Program-made: the position numbers and the translations under genes
The notes under the pieces: model-generated
Database searches by the model: none
The model's input: only the letters and a program-made list of their open reading frames with translations
Told to the model about the DNA's origin: nothing
Shown: positions 1 through 7,575 of the stretch, piece after piece
How positions within the stretch are numbered: position 1 is the first letter of the stretch
Layout of the letters: the number at the start of each line of letters is the position of its first letter
Assembly: GCA_021203585.1 (NCBI GenBank)
Contig: JAJQAW010000024.1
Coordinates: 1 to 18,119, forward strand
Direction: 5' to 3'
Length of the DNA: 18,119 bases
Source: Rikenellaceae bacterium
GTDB lineage: Bacteria; Bacteroidota; Bacteroidia; Bacteroidales; Rikenellaceae

Positions 1-1
1 C

Positions 2-268
2 GGTAAGGGTGGGCTGAATATCCGCTTGGCCAGCATGTTGACCGGTTACGATATTGACGTATACCGCGAAGTGGAGGAAGAAGATGTGGATCTGGACGAA
101 TTCTCAGACGAAATCGACCAGTGGATCATCGATGCGTTCAAAGGCATCGGCTGCGATACGGCTAAATCGGTATTGGAATTTCCGATCGAGGACCTGATCA
201 AGCGGACCGATCTAGAGGAAGAAACCGTGCGCGAGGTGGTGGACATCCTTCGCTCCGAATTCGAATAG
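2..268 (+). CDS. nusA: Transcription termination/antitermination factor NusA, C-terminal part (5' end outside window)
   Basis: This is the last 88 codons of nusA; the reading frame is open to the left edge at base 2. The visible protein begins GKGGLNIRLASMLTGYDIDVYRE, the end of the second KH RNA-binding domain, whose GxGG loop is present. An acidic tail follows (EEEDVDLDEFSDEIDQW) and then a helical segment ending in RSEFE, which matches the C-terminus known from Bacteroidota NusA. NusA binds RNA polymerase and nascent RNA and modulates pausing, termination and antitermination in the cytoplasm. It ends in TAG at 266-268 and is followed 89 bases later by infB, the conserved rimP-nusA-infB order. 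Any TTG or ATG within the fragment is an internal codon, not the start. Identification is based on the KH motif, the tail and the neighbour. Confidence 0.95.
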   Translation, partial: GKGGLNIRLASMLTGYDIDVYREVEEEDVDLDEFSDEIDQWIIDAFKGIGCDTAKSVLEFPIEDLIKRTDLEEETVREVVDILRSEFE

Positions 269-357
269 CCAGGCACCCGCACCGGAACCGGGCCGGCAGT
301 GGCTTCCGTACCGGAAATGAATAGTAACAAGAGGAAAAAAGAGAGAAAAAAAGATAT

Positions 358-3225
358 ATGGCAAACGAACCGAAAATCAGACTCAACAAAGCGGCCCGCG
401 AATTCAAGGTCGGGTTCTCGACCATTGTCGAATTTCTGGAAAAGAAAGGTTTCCAGATCGATAACTCGCCGAGCGCCCAGCTGGATTCCGCTATGTTGGA
501 AGCGCTAGAGAAAGAGTTTGGCGGGAAAGGAGTCGAAAGCATCAACATCCGAGAAAAGATCAAACAGAAGAACGAAACCGTCTCCCTGGATTCTAAAGCA
601 AAGGAGGAATCCCGTGTGGAAGAGGATTTCGAACCGGAAGTAATCATCAAGTCGGGTACGATGACCCCGGAAAAAACCACGGTCAAGGGGTCGACCACTC
701 TCGGCAAGATCGAACTGGAAGGTACCGGGCGGAATATACAGCCCAAACGCGAGGAACCCCGGCGGGAAGAACCGAAAGCTCAGGTTTCCAAGCCGGAACC
801 CAAACCGGTTGCGGCGGCGGCTCCTGTGCTCAAGCCGGCTTCCGAGCCGGTCAAAACCGAAGCGGCCGCTCCGGCAAAAACCGGGGCTCACCCGCAACCC
901 AAACCCGCTCAGGGCAAGAAACCGCTCGTCGAGACACCCAAGCCTCCGATGGCCAGCGAAGCGGCTCAACAGAAGACCTACGACGAGCGTATGGCCGAGA
1001 AAACGGTAGAGGTTTTTCGCGCGGGCACGGAAGGGAGCAACCTGTCCGGACTGAAAGTACTGGGTAAAATCGACCTGCAGTCGATTCCCAGTGGATCGGG
1101 CGGTAAACGCGAGAAACGCAAACGGATCACCAAAGATAAGGTCGATGTAACCAAACCGCAGCCCGGCGGTCAAAAACAGGGACAAGGCGGAGGAAACCGC
1201 TCGGGAGCCGGCGGAGGAAACCGCCCCGGTCCGGGAGGCCAAAACCGTCCGGGAGGGGGATCGCAAGCCGGAGGCAAGAAAAAAGGTCCCGGAAAATATA
1301 CAGCCAAACCGGTTCACCAGAAGGTGAGCGAGGAAGAGGTACAAAAACAAATCAAAGAGACACTGGCCCGTCTGACCTCCAAAGGAAACAAATCGAAGGC
1401 CTCCAAGCACCGGCGCGACAAACGCGATGCGATCACTCAGCGCCAGTATGAGGAAATGGAACGTCAACAACAGGAATCGGGTATTCTGAAATTGACCGAA
1501 TTTGTAACGGTCAGCGAACTGGCTACCATGATGAACGCTCCGGTGACGGACGTCATTATGGCCTGTATGAATCTCGGACTGATGGTATCGATTAACCAGC
1601 GGTTGGATGCGGAGGCGTTGGTCATTGTTGCGGAAGAATTCGGCTACAAGGTAGAATTCGTTGCGGTAGATATCCAGGAAGCGATTTCTACCGAAGAAGA
1701 GGACAAGCCGGAAGATTTGGTGCCGCGTCCGCCGATCGTTACGGTGATGGGACACGTAGACCACGGTAAAACTTCGCTGTTGGACCGTATCCGGAATACC
1801 AATGTGATCGAGGGAGAAGCCGGAGGAATCACGCAGCATATCGGTGCCTACAGTGTGAAGATGGAAGATGAAAAGCGAATCACTTTTCTCGATACTCCTG
1901 GGCATGAGGCTTTTACGGCTATGCGTGCCCGTGGGGCGAATATGACCGACGTGGCGATCATCATCGTCGCGGCCGACGACAATGTGATGCCGCAGACCAT
2001 CGAGGCGATCAACCATGCCGCCGCAGCGGGAGTGCCGATGGTGTTCGCCATCAATAAAATCGATAAGGACGGGGCTAATCCAGACCGCATTCGCGAAGAA
2101 TTGGCCGGTATGAATTACCTGCTCGAGGATTGGGGCGGTAAATACCAGCGCCAAGAAATTTCAGCCAAACAGGGAATCAATATCGAGGAACTGCTGGAAA
2201 AAGTGGTCCTCGAAGCGGAAATGCTGGAATTAAAAGCCAATCCGAATAAAAAAGCCAGCGGTGTGGTGGTGGAGTCCACGCTGGACAAAGGACGCGGGTA
2301 TGTGGCCACCGTACTGGTTCAGGCCGGAACCCTGAAAGTGGGAGATGTGATGCTGGCCGGAACGTATACCGGGCGGGTGAAAGCCATGTTCAACGAGCGC
2401 GGTAAAAAAGTGGATCAAGCAGGGCCCTCTACGCCGGTACTGGTATTGGGGCTGAACGGCGCGCCGCAAGCCGGGGATGCGTTTAATATTATGGACGACG
2501 ATCGTTCGGCCCGTGATTTAGCCAACAAACGGGAGCAATTGCAGCGGATGCAGGAGCTTAAAACCCAGAAACACATCACCCTGGATGAAATCGGACGCCG
2601 CATCGCGATCGGTAACTTCAAGGAATTGAACATTGTATTGAAAGGAGATGTGGACGGTTCGATCGAGGCCTTGGCCGATTCGTTGATCAAGTTGTCCACC
2701 GAAGAGGTACAGGTCAATGTGATCCACAAAGCTGTAGGGCAGATCTCGGAAAGCGACGTGTTGTTGGCTACGGCTTCGAACGCGATCATTATCGGTTTCC
2801 AGGTGCGTCCTTCGATGAGTGCCCGCCGACTGGCCGAGAAAGAGGAAATCGATATCCGTTTGTATTCCATCATCTACGACGCGATCAACGAGATCAAGGA
2901 TGCCATCGAAGGCATGTTGGAGCCGGTGATGAAAGAGGAGATCGTTTGTTCGGTAGAGGTACTGGAGACCTTCAAAATCAGCAAAGTCGGTACGATTGCC
3001 GGCTGTATTGTACGGGAGGGTAAAATTACCCGGAATACGAAAGTCCGTATCATTCGCGACGGTATCGTGATTTATACCGGCAGACTCGGATCTTTGAAAC
3101 GCTTCAAGGACGATGTGAAAGAGGTCGGCACCAATATAGAGTGCGGACTAAACATCGAAAACTTCAACGATATCCATGTCGGCGACATCGTCGAAGGCTA
3201 CGAAGATGTGGAAGTAAAGCGCTAA
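358..3225 (+). CDS. infB: Translation initiation factor IF-2
   Basis: IF-2 is the GTPase that brings initiator fMet-tRNA to the 30S subunit and promotes 50S joining. The protein is 955 residues, normal for Bacteroidota. An IF2_N-type helical segment spans about residues 5-50. A long charged, Pro/Ala/Lys-rich and then Gly-rich linker runs to about residue 330. A second IF2_N domain lies at about 375-440. The G domain has G1 GHVDHGKT (465-472), G3 DTPGHEAF (512-519), G4 NKID (566-569) and G5 SAKQG (602-606). Domains II, III and the fMet-tRNA-binding C-terminal domain follow to the end (EDVEVKR). The ATG at 358 is preceded by a purine-rich AAGAGGA-like stretch and gives the canonical N-terminus [16 protein letters not shown]. 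No promoter is evident in the 89-base gap after nusA, so it is read as part of that operon. All GTPase residues are intact. Confidence 0.98.
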   Translation: MANEPKIRLNKAAREFKVGFSTIVEFLEKKGFQIDNSPSAQLDSAMLEALEKEFGGKGVESINIREKIKQKNETVSLDSKAKEESRVEEDFEPEVIIKSGTMTPEKTTVKGSTTLGKIELEGTGRNIQPKREEPRREEPKAQVSKPEPKPVAAAAPVLKPASEPVKTEAAAPAKTGAHPQPKPAQGKKPLVETPKPPMASEAAQQKTYDERMAEKTVEVFRAGTEGSNLSGLKVLGKIDLQSIPSGSGGKREKRKRITKDKVDVTKPQPGGQKQGQGGGNRSGAGGGNRPGPGGQNRPGGGSQAGGKKKGPGKYTAKPVHQKVSEEEVQKQIKETLARLTSKGNKSKASKHRRDKRDAITQRQYEEMERQQQESGILKLTEFVTVSELATMMNAPVTDVIMACMNLGLMVSINQRLDAEALVIVAEEFGYKVEFVAVDIQEAISTEEEDKPEDLVPRPPIVTVMGHVDHGKTSLLDRIRNTNVIEGEAGGITQHIGAYSVKMEDEKRITFLDTPGHEAFTAMRARGANMTDVAIIIVAADDNVMPQTIEAINHAAAAGVPMVFAINKIDKDGANPDRIREELAGMNYLLEDWGGKYQRQEISAKQGINIEELLEKVVLEAEMLELKANPNKKASGVVVESTLDKGRGYVATVLVQAGTLKVGDVMLAGTYTGRVKAMFNERGKKVDQAGPSTPVLVLGLNGAPQAGDAFNIMDDDRSARDLANKREQLQRMQELKTQKHITLDEIGRRIAIGNFKELNIVLKGDVDGSIEALADSLIKLSTEEVQVNVIHKAVGQISESDVLLATASNAIIIGFQVRPSMSARRLAEKEEIDIRLYSIIYDAINEIKDAIEGMLEPVMKEEIVCSVEVLETFKISKVGTIAGCIVREGKITRNTKVRIIRDGIVIYTGRLGSLKRFKDDVKEVGTNIECGLNIENFNDIHVGDIVEGYEDVEVKR
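1186..1224 (+). repeat. 15-bp in-frame direct repeat in the glycine-rich linker of infB
   Basis: GGCGGAGGAAACCGC occurs at 1186-1200 and again at 1210-1224. The copies are 24 bases (eight codons) apart, so the encoded Gly-Gly-Asn-Arg unit is repeated in frame. It lies in the low-complexity linker between the two N-terminal IF-2 domains, where length variation by recombination between repeats would keep the frame. Confidence 0.8.
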
Positions 3226-3238
3226 AAGCGTGACTGGA

Positions 3239-3280
3239 AAAAAGGCAGAATATCCGTCGGGTATTCTGCCTTTTTCTTTT
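3239..3280 (+). terminator. Intrinsic terminator of the nusA-infB operon
   Basis: A perfect 14-bp stem is formed by AAAAAGGCAGAATA (3239-3252) and TATTCTGCCTTTTT (3262-3275) around a 9-base loop. TTTTTCTTTT follows directly at 3271-3280. It begins 13 bases after the infB stop codon. The A-run on the left arm would also allow termination from the opposite direction, though no minus-strand gene ends here. Confidence 0.93.
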
Positions 3281-3304
3281 CCGTACCGAAAACAATGCTG
3301 AACC

Positions 3305-3326
3305 GTCGCTTTTTGTAAAAAGCGAC
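3305..3326. repeat. Perfect 10-bp inverted repeat upstream of the EamA transporter
   Basis: GTCGCTTTTT (3305-3314) and AAAAAGCGAC (3317-3326) are exact reverse complements separated by only GT. The spacer is too short for a normal hairpin loop at full pairing, and no T-tract follows outside the stem. A dimeric-regulator operator is therefore as plausible as a terminator. It lies 42 bases before the predicted -7 box of the transporter gene. Confidence 0.6.
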
Positions 3327-3341
3327 ACCAAAAACTTTTGG

Positions 3342-3358
3342 GCGATCCGTTGGATCGC
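3342..3358. repeat. Perfect 7-bp inverted repeat overlapping the EamA promoter region
   Basis: GCGATCC (3342-3348) and GGATCGC (3352-3358) are exact reverse complements around a GTT spacer. The repeat ends 9 bases before the -7 box at 3368, so it covers the expected -33 contact region. A protein bound here would be expected to interfere with transcription; that is inference. Confidence 0.5.
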
Positions 3359-3367
3359 ATGAGGTGT

Positions 3368-3375
3368 TATCTTTG
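3368..3375 (+). promoter_or_regulatory. Bacteroidota -7 promoter element of the EamA transporter
   Basis: TATCTTTG matches the known Bacteroidota -7 consensus TAnnTTTG exactly. It lies 13 bases before the ATG at 3389, leaving only a very short leader. A -33 TTTG at the usual 18-20 base spacing is not clear: TTG at 3350-3352 is too close and TTTG at 3337-3340 too far. The element lies inside the coding sequence if a start upstream of 3389 is used, which supports the 3389 start. Confidence 0.6.
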
Positions 3376-3388
3376 CAAAAATTCGTAT

Positions 3389-4282
3389 ATGTGGATTACA
3401 TTCGCTGTTCTATCTGCTCTGTTGCTGGGTGGATATGAAGTGGCCAAAAAAATGGCACTGGAAAACAATGCCGTGCTTCCGGTCTTGTTCCTCAATATCG
3501 CCCTGAGCGTGTTGATCTTCCTGCCCTTTTCCTTCCTCTCTGCATTCACTCCCTGGCTGAACCATACCGTGGTCCATATCCCACCCATCTCTCCGGGCGC
3601 CCATGCAGCCATCCTGCTGAAAGCCGTCCTGGTCCTCTCCTCTTGGATTTTCGCCTATTATGCCATGAAGCATCTGCCGATTATCATTACCACCTCCATC
3701 AAATCCACACAACCGGTATTTACCCTGATCGGTGCGATTCTGTTCTTCTCAGAGCGGTTAAATGCTTACCAGTGGGCTGGGATTACGCTGGCCATGGTCG
3801 CTCTCGTGCTCTTTTCGGCGGCAGGAAAAAAGGAAGGAATACGATTCGAACGCAACCGATGGGTTTACTTTATCTTCGCGGCTACCCTGTTGGGGGCCAT
3901 CAGCAGTTTGTGGGATAAACACCTGGTGCTGGCTTTCGATAAAACCGCCGTACAAGTGTATACCGCTTATTACCAATTCCTGCTCATGGTTCCGGTCATG
4001 GTGCTGCTCTGGTGGCCGAAACGGAAAACTTCCACCCCTTTCCGTTGGAACCAGGCCATTGTTTGGGTTACGGCATGCCTCACCCTGTCCGATTTTTTCT
4101 ATTTTTATTCGCTCAGCCTGGACGGAGCGCTGATTTCCGTGGTCTCCACCATTCGAAAGGGAGGCGTGATCGTCCCCTTTATAGCCGGCGCAGTGCTTTT
4201 TCACGAGAAAAATATCCCGGTGAAAGCTGTTTTGCTGGGTTTAGTGCTGATTGGTATATACCTGCTTTACCTGGGATCCTGA
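3389..4282 (+). CDS. DMT superfamily (EamA-type) membrane transporter
   Basis: The protein of 297 residues is strongly hydrophobic throughout, with about ten predicted membrane helices arranged as two EamA-like five-helix halves. The first half includes the segment PIIITTSIKSTQPVFTLIGA and the glutamate-containing loop SERLNAYQWAGITLAM. The equivalent in the second half is GALISVVSTIRKGGVIVPF followed by FHEKNIPVKAVLLGLVLIG. These paired patterns are hallmarks of the drug/metabolite transporter family, which moves small molecules across the inner membrane. The substrate cannot be read from sequence. The ATG at 3389 is preferred because the -7 promoter motif lies between it and the earlier TTG (3338) and ATG (3359). 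The last 16 bases overlap the 3' end of the convergent glycosyltransferase gene, and no terminator is visible there. Confidence 0.88.
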   Translation: MWITFAVLSALLLGGYEVAKKMALENNAVLPVLFLNIALSVLIFLPFSFLSAFTPWLNHTVVHIPPISPGAHAAILLKAVLVLSSWIFAYYAMKHLPIIITTSIKSTQPVFTLIGAILFFSERLNAYQWAGITLAMVALVLFSAAGKKEGIRFERNRWVYFIFAATLLGAISSLWDKHLVLAFDKTAVQVYTAYYQFLLMVPVMVLLWWPKRKTSTPFRWNQAIVWVTACLTLSDFFYFYSLSLDGALISVVSTIRKGGVIVPFIAGAVLFHEKNIPVKAVLLGLVLIGIYLLYLGS

Positions 4283-5283
4283 TCCGGAATATCGGGGGCG
4301 GTTCCCGATAAAAACTCGGGCTGCGGATTGAAAAAGAGGGCGGACCACAGGGATTTCAGAGCGATGAAACTCTTCCGGAAATCGAAGTGCAAAAAACAGA
4401 TCAGTCCGTTCTTAACCACCCAACGCACGATGGAAAAATAACTGCGATCGATGAAGTATTTTTTTCGGCCCAAATAGAGCGTGTTTCGAAACAGGAAATA
4501 GGAAAAACGGATTCGGTGCGTGTTCTTCTCTTCGACAAAAGAGAGGCTTTTGCCCGTTTCTCGAAGATGGACCACTTGTCTGGCTCCGACCACATAGCAG
4601 GGAAACCGGCGTGAGATCCGAAGGGTATATTCCGTATCGTCTCCCCAGATGAAGAACTCCTTGATCGGCAAACCCACCTCACGAACCCGGTTCGAAGGGA
4701 TAAAAACCGAGACAAAAGTGGCGCTTTCCACCCTGGCGATTCCTTCCTGCAGCCGCTCGTTCCAAATCGGATAACCGTTCGGACCGGGACGGGTATCGAT
4801 CTTCGGAGTATTCATGGTAACCCGGTTCTTTCCGAAAACGGTGCTGCAGGCAAAACCCAGATCGGTCTCTTGTTCGGAAAAATGAACCAGAGCCTCCAGG
4901 GCCTCGGTTTCGGCTATCACATCGTCGTCCATCATCCAGACGTAATCGTACCCTTGCTCCACGGCATGGCGGATTCCCGTCTGGAAACCTCCGGCTCCGC
5001 CGGTGTTCCGATGAAGCCGCAGGTAATCGACCCGTACGGAACCCTTCCCGGAGGACCAGGTATTTCGGTATAAATTTCCCCTTTCCAAAGCGATTGTCTC
5101 CGCTCGATCGACGTACGGACTGTTCCACAGGAAATCGAACGTATCATCCATCGACTGATTATCAACGATAATCAGACAATCGGGAAGCCTGGTCTGAGAG
5201 AGAATGGCCAGCAGGCATTCTTTCAGTAGCTTACACCGATTGTAGGTGACGACAATCGCGGCGATCGTGGATGGGTTTGGCAT
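4267..5283 (-). CDS. Family 2 glycosyltransferase (GlfT2/rhamnosyltransferase-like subfamily)
   Basis: The 338-residue protein has a GT-A fold N-terminus IAAIVVTYNR (7-16) and the nucleotide-sugar segment IIVDNQSMDDT (38-48). It also has HRNTGGAGGF (91-100), the metal-binding DXD-type motif MMDDDV (117-122) and WGDDTEYTLR (213-222). This set is typical of GT2 enzymes related to galactofuranosyl- and rhamnosyltransferases that build cell-surface glycans; donor and acceptor are unknown. The ATG at 5283 was chosen over the ATG at 5343 because a -7 box (5304-5311) sits between them and the GT2 fold starts right after it. A longer 358-residue form would add 20 residues without family support. No membrane anchor is obvious; the C-terminal part is basic and aromatic. 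It is convergent with, and overlaps by 16 bases, the EamA transporter gene, and lies downstream of uvrC on the same strand with its own promoter. Confidence 0.88.
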   Translation of the reverse strand: MPNPSTIAAIVVTYNRCKLLKECLLAILSQTRLPDCLIIVDNQSMDDTFDFLWNSPYVDRAETIALERGNLYRNTWSSGKGSVRVDYLRLHRNTGGAGGFQTGIRHAVEQGYDYVWMMDDDVIAETEALEALVHFSEQETDLGFACSTVFGKNRVTMNTPKIDTRPGPNGYPIWNERLQEGIARVESATFVSVFIPSNRVREVGLPIKEFFIWGDDTEYTLRISRRFPCYVVGARQVVHLRETGKSLSFVEEKNTHRIRFSYFLFRNTLYLGRKKYFIDRSYFSIVRWVVKNGLICFLHFDFRKSFIALKSLWSALFFNPQPEFLSGTAPDIPDQDPR

Positions 5284-5303
5284 TTCAGAGCAGGGATTAT
5301 CCC

Positions 5304-5311
5304 CAAAGGTA
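5304..5311 (-). promoter_or_regulatory. Bacteroidota -7 promoter element of the glycosyltransferase
   Basis: On the minus strand this reads TACCTTTG, an exact match to TAnnTTTG, 20 bases before the ATG at 5283. No convincing -33 TTG was found at the usual distance. The element supports the shorter start for the glycosyltransferase. Confidence 0.55.
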
Positions 5312-5569
5312 ATAATTTTTCGGACAGTTCTCTCTCGGCGCATTTGGAAGGGAATTCGAGTGCCGATATTCCGTAGGGTTGCAGCATCTTGCTCTGCGGG
5401 CGATACGGATCACGGATCGTTCCGCACCTGCTGGAAGGATCGGCGAAGATCGAAACGGAAGGGATGCGGCACGCCGCGGAGAGCGCTCGGCAGGGGAAAA
5501 AGCGCAGCATCCGAAACTCTGCCGAGCCGAACAGCGAGCAGGAATCGGCCGACGGATGGGAATATTCCC
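5312..5569. other. Non-coding gap between uvrC and the glycosyltransferase; no gene supported
   Basis: About 260 bases contain only overlapping short open frames without recognisable protein features on either strand. Inverted repeats are visible: GGGAATATTCCC (5558-5569) just after the uvrC stop, CTCGGCAG/CTGCCGAG (5486-5493 and 5519-5526) with a 25-base loop, and GCGGC/GCCGC (5466-5470 and 5473-5477). None is followed by a clear T-tract on the minus strand, so I do not call a terminator. It could be a long leader, a small RNA or degraded sequence; nothing here decides. Confidence 0.4.
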
Positions 5570-7387
5570 TTATTGGCCGGTCTCGAAATGGGTTTTAATG
5601 GCTTCGGCTCGTTGTTTTCCGACCACCTGTGAAAGTTCTTCCGGGCTGGCTTTTTTGATTTTGGAAAGCGTTTTAAATTTTTTCAATAATTTTTCAATCG
5701 ATTTCTTTCCCAATCCGGGAATCTCTTCCAACTCCGATTTGATGAAATTGAGGGACCGTTTTTGCCGGTGAAACGAAATCCCGAAGCGGTGGGCTTCGTC
5801 GCGGATGTGCATCAGGATTTTCAGGCTCTCGGATGTTTTATCCAGGTAATGCGGGGTGGAATCATTCGGAAAAAAGACCTCTTCCAACCGTTTGGCCAAA
5901 CCGACCATAGCGATTTTGTGTTCCAAACCGAGACTCTTCAGCACCCCGTAAGCGAAACTCAGTTGTCCCTTTCCGCCGTCGATGACGATCAAATCGGGTA
6001 GATCGCCGCCCTCCTGCATTACCCGGGTATACCGCCGGGTAACCACTTCGGCCATGGAGGCGAAATCGTTGGCTCCCACCACTGTTTTGATGTTGAAATG
6101 GCGGTATTCTTTGCGGGAAGGTTTTCCGTCGCGAAAAACCACACAGGAAGCCACCGGATTGGTACCCTGTATGTTTGAATTATCGAAACATTCGATGTGT
6201 CTCGGCTGCTTATCCAGATAAAGGTCTTTTCGCATGATCTCCATGATGCGTTCGGTATGACGGTCCGGATCGATTTTTTCAATTTGCTTCCGTTTTTCGA
6301 TCTTGAAAATTCTCGCATTTTTTTCGGCCAATTCCAGTAACTTGAGTTTATCCCCCCGCCGGGGAATATGGAATTCCCGACCCGGAAACAGTTCCTGGTT
6401 GGGTATGGCCGATACCAGGATTTCCCGGCATAGCCCGCCTTGGATGCGTTCGGCTATTTCGGAAATGGCGAACGAAATGACCTCCCTCGGTTCTTCGTCC
6501 ATACGGAGCTTCATTTCGACCGTGTAGGAATTCACGATCGCCCCGTTTTTAATCCGCATGAAATTACAAAAGGCCTCTCCCTCTTCCATCAAGAGGAAGA
6601 AAACATCCAGGTTGGTAATCTTGCTGCTGACCACGACGGTTTTACTCTGGAAATTTTTGACCAGTTCGATTTTTTTCCGGTATTGTTCGGCCTCCTCGAA
6701 GCGCAGGCCGGCAGATGCCGTTTCCATGCCCGAGTGCAGGTAGTCCAGTACCTCTTTGGTATTTCCCCGCAGGATATCTGCGGCCATGGAAACATTCCTG
6801 GCATAGTCCTGCTCGGATTGCAACCCCACGCAGGGGGCCAGGCAGTTGCCGATATGGTATTCCAGGCAAACGGCGAATTTTCCCTCTTTGATTTTTTCTG
6901 GGGTCAACGGCAAGGAACAGCTCCGGAGCAGGTGAACCCGGCGGATCAGGTCGATCATTTGTTTCTGATTCCAGGCCGAAGAGTAGGGGCCGAAATAACG
7001 GGAGCCGTTCTTGATCAGCCGGCGGGTGGATTGAATTCGCGGGAACGGTTCGTTGCGCACGACAATCCACGGGTAGGTTTTATCATCCTTTAGTAGGATG
7101 TTGTAGCGGGATTTCAGCTCTTTGATGAAATTGTTTTCCAGCAACAAAGCATCGGTTTCATTGGAAACTACGGTATGCAGGATATCGGCGATTTGGCGGA
7201 CCATCACCTGGACTTTCCGATTTTGGTTTTTCGAGGCTAGAAAATAGGAAGAAACCCGTTTTTTTAGGTTTTTGGCTTTACCGACATAGATAACGGTTCC
7301 TTCGCTGTTCAGGAAGCGGTACACTCCCGGTTCCGGCGGCAGTAAAGAAACTTTTTCTTTCAGGTATTCTTCTCGGTGGTGGTCCAT
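5570..7387 (-). CDS. uvrC: Excinuclease ABC subunit C
   Basis: UvrC makes both incisions flanking a DNA lesion in nucleotide-excision repair, acting with UvrB. The protein is 605 residues, a normal length. The N-terminal GIY-YIG nuclease contains GVYRF (21-25), IYVGKAKNLKKR (33-44) and NNFIKELK further on. A UVR-type coiled segment (RFEEAEQYRKKIELVKNF) lies near 225. The RNase H-like second nuclease has FDNSN with D402, GANDF with D441, DGGKGQ with D470 and EAHRF with H533. These line up with the D-D-D-H catalytic set known from E. coli UvrC (D399, D438, D466, H538). A helix-hairpin-helix DNA-binding end follows (EIPGLGKKSIEKLLKKF). The ATG at 7387 is preceded by a -7 box 16 bases upstream. 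It is transcribed divergently from the HU-domain gene. Confidence 0.97.
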   Translation of the reverse strand: MDHHREEYLKEKVSLLPPEPGVYRFLNSEGTVIYVGKAKNLKKRVSSYFLASKNQNRKVQVMVRQIADILHTVVSNETDALLLENNFIKELKSRYNILLKDDKTYPWIVVRNEPFPRIQSTRRLIKNGSRYFGPYSSAWNQKQMIDLIRRVHLLRSCSLPLTPEKIKEGKFAVCLEYHIGNCLAPCVGLQSEQDYARNVSMAADILRGNTKEVLDYLHSGMETASAGLRFEEAEQYRKKIELVKNFQSKTVVVSSKITNLDVFFLLMEEGEAFCNFMRIKNGAIVNSYTVEMKLRMDEEPREVISFAISEIAERIQGGLCREILVSAIPNQELFPGREFHIPRRGDKLKLLELAEKNARIFKIEKRKQIEKIDPDRHTERIMEIMRKDLYLDKQPRHIECFDNSNIQGTNPVASCVVFRDGKPSRKEYRHFNIKTVVGANDFASMAEVVTRRYTRVMQEGGDLPDLIVIDGGKGQLSFAYGVLKSLGLEHKIAMVGLAKRLEEVFFPNDSTPHYLDKTSESLKILMHIRDEAHRFGISFHRQKRSLNFIKSELEEIPGLGKKSIEKLLKKFKTLSKIKKASPEELSQVVGKQRAEAIKTHFETGQ

Positions 7388-7403
7388 GCTGTTATAACGC
7401 AGG

Positions 7404-7411
7404 CAAATGTA
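7404..7411 (-). promoter_or_regulatory. Bacteroidota -7 promoter element of uvrC
   Basis: The minus strand reads TACATTTG, an exact match to TAnnTTTG, 16 bases before the uvrC ATG. No strong -33 element is visible. It would give a leader of roughly ten bases. Confidence 0.55.
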
Positions 7412-7525
7412 GGAAATTATATGGTCCGGCAGGACGGCGGTGAAGTAATTTTTCCCACCTTATGCCGACCGGCTCCGTTATATTGAAAATCAATTCAGAA
7501 AAACAAAACAATAAATGGCTATCCC

Positions 7526-7554
7526 TTGGAGTTATTCAAAAAAGCTTAATTTTG
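7526..7554 (+). promoter_or_regulatory. Promoter of the HU-domain membrane protein gene
   Basis: A TTG at 7526-7528 and TAATTTTG at 7547-7554 are separated by 18 bases, matching the Bacteroidota -33/-7 arrangement. This is the most complete of the promoters in the window. The -7 box ends 21 bases before the ATG at 7576. The rest of the gap back to uvrC (7412-7525) is AT-rich near the promoter and shows only a short ATTGA/TCAAT inverted repeat at 7482-7494. Confidence 0.65.
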
Positions 7555-7575
7555 TAGCCATAAATCTCAAGAGCC

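Noticed and set aside
505..2154. A 549-codon minus-strand open frame opposite infB
   Set aside because: It lies entirely antisense to the well-conserved infB and has no domain signature. Its length reflects the GC-rich, stop-poor complement of infB.
3338..3388. Upstream TTG (3338) or ATG (3359) as the start of the EamA transporter
   Set aside because: Both place the -7 promoter element inside the coding sequence and add a polar segment before the first membrane helix, which is unusual for this family.
5223..5510. A 95-codon minus-strand open frame upstream of the glycosyltransferase
   Set aside because: It overlaps the glycosyltransferase start in another frame, has no recognisable motif, contains the glycosyltransferase promoter box, and has a composition like out-of-frame translation.
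5558..5569. GGGAATATTCCC palindrome as the uvrC terminator
   Set aside because: It has no loop once fully paired and no T-tract follows on the minus strand. I list it only as a palindrome in the gap.
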